From Microbacterium croceum (lineage in GTDB: Bacteria > Actinomycetota > Actinomycetes > Actinomycetales > Microbacteriaceae), in assembly GCF_023091245.1 (NCBI RefSeq), contig NZ_JAHWXN010000002.1, positions 186,001 to 250,000 on the forward strand: a stretch of 64,000 bases of DNA. Reading direction: 5' to 3'. Positions 58,444-64,000 of the stretch are shown piece by piece. A model generated the notes under the pieces. The model had not been told where the DNA came from. It saw nothing but the letters and a program-made list of their open reading frames with translations, and made no database searches. The first letter of the stretch is position 1. Every line of letters starts with the position of its first letter. The translations under genes were made by a program, and so were the position numbers.

Positions 58444-60749
58444 TCCTCGTCCTCTCCGTGATCGACATCCCACGCGGTCCTCCCCGCGCGGGCCAGCACC
58501 ACATGCCGCGGGCCCACGAGCCGGACGCGGATCGCACAGGCGCGATCCGCCACCGACGGCCCCGCCGCGAGCACCACCGTGCCGGGATCGACGCCCAACC
58601 GGCCGTCGATCCCCGTCACGGCCAGACGTGCGGCTTCGAGAGTGAAGCGCACGGTCCTTCGCCTCCCCGCGGGGATGCGCACACGCGCGAAACCGACCAG
58701 CTGCGCCTCCGGACGCACCACGGCGCCGGACGGGAAGGAGGCATAGAGCTGCACGACCTCCACCGCCGCCGACCCCGCGTTGTGCACGGTGACGGCGATC
58801 TCGGCGGCGCCGTCGGTGCGGAGATCGGACGGCGCGTCGATCGACTCGTACTCGATCCGTCCCCTGGTCAGGCCGTAGCCGAACGGGTAGAGAGGGGTCG
58901 GATCGGCCACCGTGGCCCCCGCATCATGACGGCCGGACGGCGGTTCCAGGTACGTGGTGGTCACCGAGGGCGACCGCGGAATCTGCACGGGAAGCCGCCC
59001 GCTCGGGGCGACGCGTCCGGAGAGCACGCCGGCGATGGCGCCGGCGCCGTCTGCGCCGGGGAAGAAGGCCTGGACGATCGCGCGCGCCGCCCCGAACTCC
59101 CCCAGCGCGTACGGACGCCCGGAGACCACGACCAGCACCGTCGGGACACCGGTGGCCAGCACGGCCAGGACGAGGTCGTGCTGGCGACCGGGAAGCCGCA
59201 GATCAGGGGCATCGCATCCCTCGCCGGAGGTGCCCGCACCGAAGATCCCCGCCACATCGCCGACGACCACCACGGCGACGTCGCTCTCGCCGGCTGCTCT
59301 CACCGCAGTGGCGATCTCCTCGGCATCGTCGAGGATCTCGCAGCCGCGGACGAAGCGCAGCTCGCCGATCCCCCGCTCTGTGTGCAGTGCCGCCTCGATC
59401 GTCTGGATCGTGATGCCGGGGTCATGGCCCGGGTACTTGGTGAGGACGTGGTTGGGGAACGCGTAGCATCCGAGCAGACTCCGATATTCGGCAGCGGCCG
59501 GCCCGATCAACGCCACCCGCGAATCGAGGGTCAGGGGCAGGATGCCGTCGTCCTCGAGCAGCACGATCGACTCCTCGGCGATCCTGGCCGACAATGCACG
59601 GTTGCGCTCGCTGTCGAGGTCGACGTCTTCCGCGCCGTGCGGCACGACGGATGCCGCGTCGAGCAGTCCCGCCTCGATCTTGTGCCTCAGGTGACGCACC
59701 GCCGCACGGTCGATATCGCTCTCGTCGACGATCCCTTCGCGGACCAGTCGTGCGAGCGAGGAGAACGCGGTCGTGGACGGCAGTTCGACATCGACACCGG
59801 CGCGCAGTGCGAGGGCGCCGGCCTCGGCGGCATCCGCAGCCACCCGGTGCCGGGAGACGAGGAACGGGATCGCCCAGTAGTCGGCCACCACCGTGCCGTC
59901 GAATCCCCACTCGGTACGCAGGATGCCGTCGAGCAGCGCCCGGTTGGCTGTGCTCGGGATGCCGTCGACATCGGCGTACGAGGTCATCACGCTGCGGGCT
60001 CCGCCCTGTCGCAGCGCCATCTCGAAAGGAGGCAGCACGGTGTCGGCGAACTCGCGCGGCCCCATGCTGACGGGGCCGCGGTTGCGCGCACCCCGCGACG
60101 CCGCGTAGCCGGCGAAGTGCTTCACCGTGGCGATGACCCCGGCACTCTCGAGCCCCGAGACGTAGGCGGCGCCCAGCTGTCCGACGAGATACGGATCCTC
60201 GCCCAGGGTCTCCTCGACCCGCCCCCATCGGTAGTCCCGCACGACGTCGAGCACCGGAGCCAGCCCCTGATGCACGCCGATGGCGCGCATGTCCGTGCCG
60301 ATGGCACGCCCCATCTCGCGCACCAGATCATCGTCGAAGGTGGCCGCCCACGCGAGCGGTGTGGGGAAGGCGGTCGCACCGTAGGTGGCGAGGCCTGTCA
60401 GGCACTCCTCGTGCACGAGCGCGGGGATCCCCAGGCGCTGGCTGTCCGTCACCGTATGCTGCAGCGCCCGCAGCTTCGCCACGGCGTCGCGCACGCTGAT
60501 CGGTGCCGTGCCGAAGACGCGGGTGAGTTGGCCGAGGCCGTGTGCGAGCGAGACGACGACGCCGTCGGCGAAGTCATCGGAGAGGTGCGGGTCGCTGGCA
60601 TCGGCGCCTCCGGCCGGCCAGAGGGATCCGAGCTGAGCGACCTTCTCCTCGAGGGTCAGCTCGTCGACCAGAGCTTGTGCACGCTCACGCGCGCTCAGCG
60701 TCGGATCACGCCATCGGGCCTGATCGACGGCGTTGAGCTCGACCGTCAT
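58440..60749 (-). CDS. Beta-glucosidase/xylosidase-type glycoside hydrolase, GH3
   Basis: 769 residues. N-terminal barrel with HEECLTGLATYGATAFPTPLAWAATFD, LAPVLDVVRDYRWGRVEETLGEDPYLVGQ, KHFAGY and nucleophile D290 (GTVVADYWAI); the C-terminal alpha/beta sandwich has SGEGCDAPDLRLPGRQ and a fibronectin-like tail (YPFGYGLTRGRIEYESI). A Trp replaces the small residue that usually follows the nucleophile motif SDYG/SDW. It cuts imported beta-glucosides or beta-xylosides. No signal peptide. ATGA overlap with the permease upstream. Confidence 0.93.
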   Translation of the reverse strand: MTVELNAVDQARWRDPTLSARERAQALVDELTLEEKVAQLGSLWPAGGADASDPHLSDDFADGVVVSLAHGLGQLTRVFGTAPISVRDAVAKLRALQHTVTDSQRLGIPALVHEECLTGLATYGATAFPTPLAWAATFDDDLVREMGRAIGTDMRAIGVHQGLAPVLDVVRDYRWGRVEETLGEDPYLVGQLGAAYVSGLESAGVIATVKHFAGYAASRGARNRGPVSMGPREFADTVLPPFEMALRQGGARSVMTSYADVDGIPSTANRALLDGILRTEWGFDGTVVADYWAIPFLVSRHRVAADAAEAGALALRAGVDVELPSTTAFSSLARLVREGIVDESDIDRAAVRHLRHKIEAGLLDAASVVPHGAEDVDLDSERNRALSARIAEESIVLLEDDGILPLTLDSRVALIGPAAAEYRSLLGCYAFPNHVLTKYPGHDPGITIQTIEAALHTERGIGELRFVRGCEILDDAEEIATAVRAAGESDVAVVVVGDVAGIFGAGTSGEGCDAPDLRLPGRQHDLVLAVLATGVPTVLVVVSGRPYALGEFGAARAIVQAFFPGADGAGAIAGVLSGRVAPSGRLPVQIPRSPSVTTTYLEPPSGRHDAGATVADPTPLYPFGYGLTRGRIEYESIDAPSDLRTDGAAEIAVTVHNAGSAAVEVVQLYASFPSGAVVRPEAQLVGFARVRIPAGRRRTVRFTLEAARLAVTGIDGRLGVDPGTVVLAAGPSVADRACAIRVRLVGPRHVVLARAGRTAWDVDHGEDEE

Positions 60750-61648
60750 CCCTTGAACGCCCCGTCCATGATGCCCGCGACCATGCGGCGGCCGACGAAG
60801 AAGAAGACGATGAGCAACGGCAGGGTGGCCATGAACGAGCCGCCCATGGTCAGAGCCAGATCGATCGTCCGGTTCGCCTGCAATTGCTTGAGTGCGATCT
60901 GCACCGTGAACAGCTCGGGAGACTTCAGCACGATGAACGGCCACATGAAGTCGTTCCACACACCGGTGAAGGTGATGAGCCCCAGGACGAAGGCGGCCGG
61001 GCGCACGACCGGGAACCCGATGCGCCAGAAGATCTGCCAGCTGTTGGCGCCGTCGATGCGCGCGGCAGCCATCAGCTCGTCGTTCAGGGTGGTCGACAGA
61101 TGCTGACGCATCCAGAAGATCCCGAAGGCGCTCGCCAGTCCTGGCAGGATGATCGCCTGGAGCGTGTCGACCCAGTCGAGCCACGAGATGATCAGATATT
61201 GCGGGATCACACTCAGCTGCGCCGGCACCGTCATGGTCAGGAGCACGATGAGGAACAGCGTGTTGCGCCCGGGGAACTGCAGCTTGGCGAAGGCGAATCC
61301 GGCGAGCGCGCACAGCAGCGAGGTGATGACGGCCACGGCGAGCGACACGATCACACTGTTCAGCAGCGACTGCAGGAAGGGCACGGTCTCGAACACCTTC
61401 GTCGCGATGTCGAAGAAGTTGAATCCGGGGTACAACCGCGGCGGGATCGACGTGACAGCCGAAGCTCCGACCGACGCGATCACGAACATGTAATAGAGCG
61501 GGAAGACGCTGATCAGCACGGCGACGATGAGGAATGCGTAGACGTACCACCGCACCCTGCCGACACGGCCGCCATGACCACGGCGGCGGGCGGGAGCTTC
61601 GGGCTTCGCCTGCGACATCGAGGCCGTCTCCTGCGTCACGTGAGTCAT
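60746..61648 (-). CDS. Carbohydrate ABC transporter permease (MalG type)
   Basis: 300 residues. Six membrane segments after a basic N-terminus; docking loop MAAARIDGANSWQIFWRIGFPVVRPA. ATGA overlaps on both sides tie it to the first permease and the GH3 gene. Confidence 0.93.
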   Translation of the reverse strand: MTHVTQETASMSQAKPEAPARRRGHGGRVGRVRWYVYAFLIVAVLISVFPLYYMFVIASVGASAVTSIPPRLYPGFNFFDIATKVFETVPFLQSLLNSVIVSLAVAVITSLLCALAGFAFAKLQFPGRNTLFLIVLLTMTVPAQLSVIPQYLIISWLDWVDTLQAIILPGLASAFGIFWMRQHLSTTLNDELMAAARIDGANSWQIFWRIGFPVVRPAAFVLGLITFTGVWNDFMWPFIVLKSPELFTVQIALKQLQANRTIDLALTMGGSFMATLPLLIVFFFVGRRMVAGIMDGAFKG

Positions 61649-62610
61649 GCGCGTGCCTTCCTGGTGCGGGTGGTGAGGTAGAAGTTGATCAGCGACACGA
61701 CGACCACGATGACGAACAGCGCCACTCCGATCGCCGAGCCGTAGCCGAACTCGAACTGTCCGAAGCCCTGTTCGTAGAGGAAGAGCGCGAGCGTCTGGCA
61801 TTGGCGACCGCCGCCGCAGGTGAGTCCCGACTCCGGCGCGACGAGCAGCGGCTCCGTGAAGATCTGCAGCCCACCGATCGTCGACATGATCACGGTGAAG
61901 ATGATGATCGGTCGCAGCGACGGAATCGTCAGGTGGATGAACTGCTGCCAACCGGAGGCACCGTCGACGGATGCCGCCTCGTACATCTCGCGTGGGAGGG
62001 CTTGGAGCCCGGCGAGGTACAGCAGGGTGTTGTACCCGAACCAGCGCCACATGACCATCGAAGAGATCACGATCCACGAGCCCACCTGCGACGACATGAA
62101 GTTCACCGCCGGCGCCCCGACGAGATCCAGGATCCAGTTGATGAGCCCGAAGTTCTTGTCGAAGATCTGGGCGAACACGAGCGCGGTCGCGGCGACCGAG
62201 GTGATGTACGGGATGAGCAACGCCATCCGGAAGAAGTTCGCGAGCTTGAGTGTCGCGTGGTTGAGCAGATGGGCCAGGCCCAGGGCCAGCAGCAGCTGCG
62301 GGATCGTGGAGATCAGGAAGATCCCGAAGGTGTTGACGAAGGCGTTCCAGAACCGTGCGTCCTGGAAGAGCCGCTCGAAGTTCGCCAGGCCCACGAAGGT
62401 CTGCTCACCGATCGGATTCCAGTCGAAGAGAGCCACGTAGAAGGTGAACAGCAGGGGGAACAGGCCGAAGACGGCGAAGATGATGAAGAACGGGGCGACG
62501 TAGAGATACGGGGCGAGACGCTCGGCGAACGGCTGCCTGATCTTCTGGGTGGGCGGCCGGTCGCGCCGGCGGATCTTCTGAACGGGGATGGCGGTCGCTG
62601 TCGCGGTCAT
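61645..62610 (-). CDS. Carbohydrate ABC transporter permease (MalF type)
   Basis: 321 residues. Six membrane segments; docking loop YEAASVDGASGWQQFIHLTIPSLRP. A small periplasmic insertion SGLTCGGGRQCQ holds two cysteines that could form a disulfide, an unusual detail for this family. AGGCAGG lies 3 nt before the ATG. Confidence 0.92.
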   Translation of the reverse strand: MTATATAIPVQKIRRRDRPPTQKIRQPFAERLAPYLYVAPFFIIFAVFGLFPLLFTFYVALFDWNPIGEQTFVGLANFERLFQDARFWNAFVNTFGIFLISTIPQLLLALGLAHLLNHATLKLANFFRMALLIPYITSVAATALVFAQIFDKNFGLINWILDLVGAPAVNFMSSQVGSWIVISSMVMWRWFGYNTLLYLAGLQALPREMYEAASVDGASGWQQFIHLTIPSLRPIIIFTVIMSTIGGLQIFTEPLLVAPESGLTCGGGRQCQTLALFLYEQGFGQFEFGYGSAIGVALFVIVVVVSLINFYLTTRTRKARA

Positions 62611-62627
62611 GGTCCTGCCTCGGTCGG

Positions 62628-62665
62628 GATGGTCGGCCCACGCGCTGCGGCGCGGACCGACCATC
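62628..62665 (-). terminator. Intergenic hairpin between binding-protein and permease genes
   Basis: Outer arms of 9 bp (62628-62636 with 62657-62665) and an inner 5-bp CGCGC/GCGCG stem around TGCG. It lies between the lipoprotein stop and the permease start in the same operon. As in other importer operons, it may end part of the transcripts or protect the 3' end so that more binding protein than permease is made. Confidence 0.6.
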
Positions 62666-62679
62666 GGGCGATTCGGTTC

Positions 62680-63963
62680 TCAGCCGCCGATCGCGGCTTT
62701 GGCGCTGTCCAGCCCGGTCTGCCATGCGTCAGCCGGTTTGACGTTGCCCGCTTCCATGTCCACGAGCGCGTTCAGCAACGCGGCGCCGATCGCGCTGGTG
62801 TCGGGACCGTTGTAGAACGAGCTGAACTCCAGCACAGAGTCACTCATGGTGGCGCCGATGGGAGAGTCGCCGAAGAAGGGGTCGGTGTAGCTGCGCACCT
62901 CTTCGCTGTTGAGCGCCTCGTTCGCCGCCGGGAAGGTTCCGGTCGTCGAGAAGTGCTCGGTCTGCCCCTTCGGCGAGAGCATCGTCTCGATGTACTGCCA
63001 CGCCGCTTCCGGGTTGTCGGCGCGGGCGGGGATGGCGATGACGCTGCCACCCCAGTTGCCGCCGATGCCGGGGACCGACGCGATGCGCCACAGGCCCTCG
63101 GTGTCGGGAGCGTCCGTCTTGATGCCGGACAGCATCCACGAGGGAGCCGTGGTGACCGCGAATGCGCCGTTGGCCTTGCCCGGCGCCCAGCCCGATGACC
63201 ACGCGGGGATGCTGGCGCTGATGCCGGCGTCGTAGGTGCGCACCGCGACATCGAACGCCTCCTCGACCTCGGGGTTCTTGTCGTAGATCAGCTCACCGTC
63301 TGACGAGTAGTACTTCTCGCTCACCTGGTTGACGGTGGAGAAGAAGACGCTCGTCTCGACGTTGTCGACGAAGGGCTCCCCGGTCGCTGCCGTGTACTTC
63401 TCACCCATCTCGATGAACTTGTCCCACGTCGACCACATCTCGGCCACCTCGGCCGGGTCGGTGGGGAGACCGGCCGCCTCGAACAGATCGGCGCGGTATG
63501 CGAAGCTCAGACCGCCGACGTCCGTCGGGATCCCGATGATCGAGCCGTCCTCGGCCGTCGCTCCCCCGATCGCCCAGTCGAGGTAGTCGTCGCCGAGGTC
63601 ATCGCCGCCGAGCGTGCGCAGATCGACGAAGTTGCCCGCGTTCTCGACGAACTTCGGAAGGTCGTCATTCTGGATCATGACGAGGTCAGGGACGCGGCCG
63701 CCGGCGAGGGCCGCGGTCAGAGCGGTCGCCGTCTCGGTCGTGCTGCCGACCTCGCTCAGCTTGACCTTGGCGTCGGGGTTCTTCTCGAGGTACCGGTCGA
63801 CGGAGTCCTTCTGCCCGATGCCGGTGAAAGACCAGAACTCGAATTCGGCGTTCGGATCACCGGATCCGGACTCCGATCCTGATCCGCCGGATGAGCATCC
63901 GGAGATCAGCAGCGCGAAAGCGCCGATCGCTGCGATAGGCAGGGCCAATTTGCGACGGTTCAC
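62680..63963 (-). CDS. Sugar ABC transporter substrate-binding lipoprotein (family 1)
   Basis: 427 residues. Signal peptide with lipobox LLISGC, then a Ser/Gly linker and a family-1 binding fold (FEFWSFTGIGQKDSVDRYLEKNP; PDLVMIQNDDLPKFVEN; WAPGKANGAFAVTTAPSWML). GTG start with GAGGAG 5 nt upstream. First gene of the operon inside the window; its promoter lies at the right edge or beyond. Ligand probably a beta-linked oligosaccharide, given the GH3 gene in the operon. Confidence 0.93.
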   Translation of the reverse strand: MNRRKLALPIAAIGAFALLISGCSSGGSGSESGSGDPNAEFEFWSFTGIGQKDSVDRYLEKNPDAKVKLSEVGSTTETATALTAALAGGRVPDLVMIQNDDLPKFVENAGNFVDLRTLGGDDLGDDYLDWAIGGATAEDGSIIGIPTDVGGLSFAYRADLFEAAGLPTDPAEVAEMWSTWDKFIEMGEKYTAATGEPFVDNVETSVFFSTVNQVSEKYYSSDGELIYDKNPEVEEAFDVAVRTYDAGISASIPAWSSGWAPGKANGAFAVTTAPSWMLSGIKTDAPDTEGLWRIASVPGIGGNWGGSVIAIPARADNPEAAWQYIETMLSPKGQTEHFSTTGTFPAANEALNSEEVRSYTDPFFGDSPIGATMSDSVLEFSSFYNGPDTSAIGAALLNALVDMEAGNVKPADAWQTGLDSAKAAIGG

Positions 63964-64000
63964 AACAGCTCCTCTTCTTCGGGGACATGTGAGTGCAGAC

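Noticed and set aside
58458..61106. 882-residue open frame on the plus strand opposite GH3 and a permease
   Set aside because: Composition is that of an antisense shadow (many Arg, His, Gly, Asp); no domain; the minus strand encodes clear GH3 and permease motifs with ATGA coupling.

Overview
The window is high-GC actinobacterial chromosome. Gene content, short spacing, frequent ATGA/TTGA start-stop overlaps and many promoters with a TAnnnT box 6-8 nt before the start codon point to Microbacteriaceae, most likely Microbacterium. This genus call is an inference from style and content; there is no rRNA or marker-gene proof. No rRNA, tRNA, CRISPR array or transposase was recognised.

Layout. (1) 1-8062: housekeeping and redox genes: a truncated YyaL-type thioredoxin-fold protein, an FMN reductase, an aldo/keto reductase, a membrane acyltransferase-like protein, and the RNA helicase HrpA, which carries two short in-frame repeat-like insertions. 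(2) 8063-10259: a visibly lower-GC patch with a stand-alone OLD-family ATPase/TOPRIM nuclease, a candidate anti-phage gene. (3) 10260-20183: a quinone-oxidoreductase-like MDR protein, then a seven-gene, fully overlapping minus-strand operon (peptide-type ABC importer, luciferase-like monooxygenase and two carboxymuconolactone-decarboxylase-fold proteins). It matches a conserved set of unknown substrate (KPN_01854/KPN_01858/Avi_7169/Avi_7170 families). A second flavin monooxygenase lies just upstream. (4) 20290-33536: a Gfo/Idh/MocA dehydrogenase plus a NYN/OST-HTH protein, then a nine-gene minus-strand operon (Gfo/Idh, GMC flavin oxidase, sugar ABC importer, three TIM-barrel isomerase/epimerase-like proteins, MFS transporter) opposite a divergent ROK regulator. 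I read this as an oxidative glycoside pathway going through 3-keto-sugars, perhaps including C-glycosides. (5) 33537-42976: mixed core genes (TIGR01777 epimerase, aldo/keto reductase, two small HTH regulators with an ImmA/IrrE protease, GNAT acetyltransferase, fatty-acid desaturase, methyltransferase, several small or membrane proteins of unknown role). (6) 43020-63963: a plant-polysaccharide locus. One operon (ThuA, Gfo/Idh, GH51, Gfo/Idh, GH95) is divergent from a LacI regulator; GH127 is divergent from a GH36-GH27 pair; a second operon holds a sugar ABC importer, GH3, ThuA and Gfo/Idh.

How it fits together: oligosaccharides and glycosides are imported by ABC systems that lack their own ATPase gene here, then cut inside the cell by glycosidases without signal peptides. 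Released or intact sugars are probably processed by repeated oxidoreductase modules (five Gfo/Idh genes, two ThuA genes, one GMC oxidase, three TIM barrels). Local LacI and ROK regulators, with palindromic operator candidates near the promoters, probably provide substrate-specific control.
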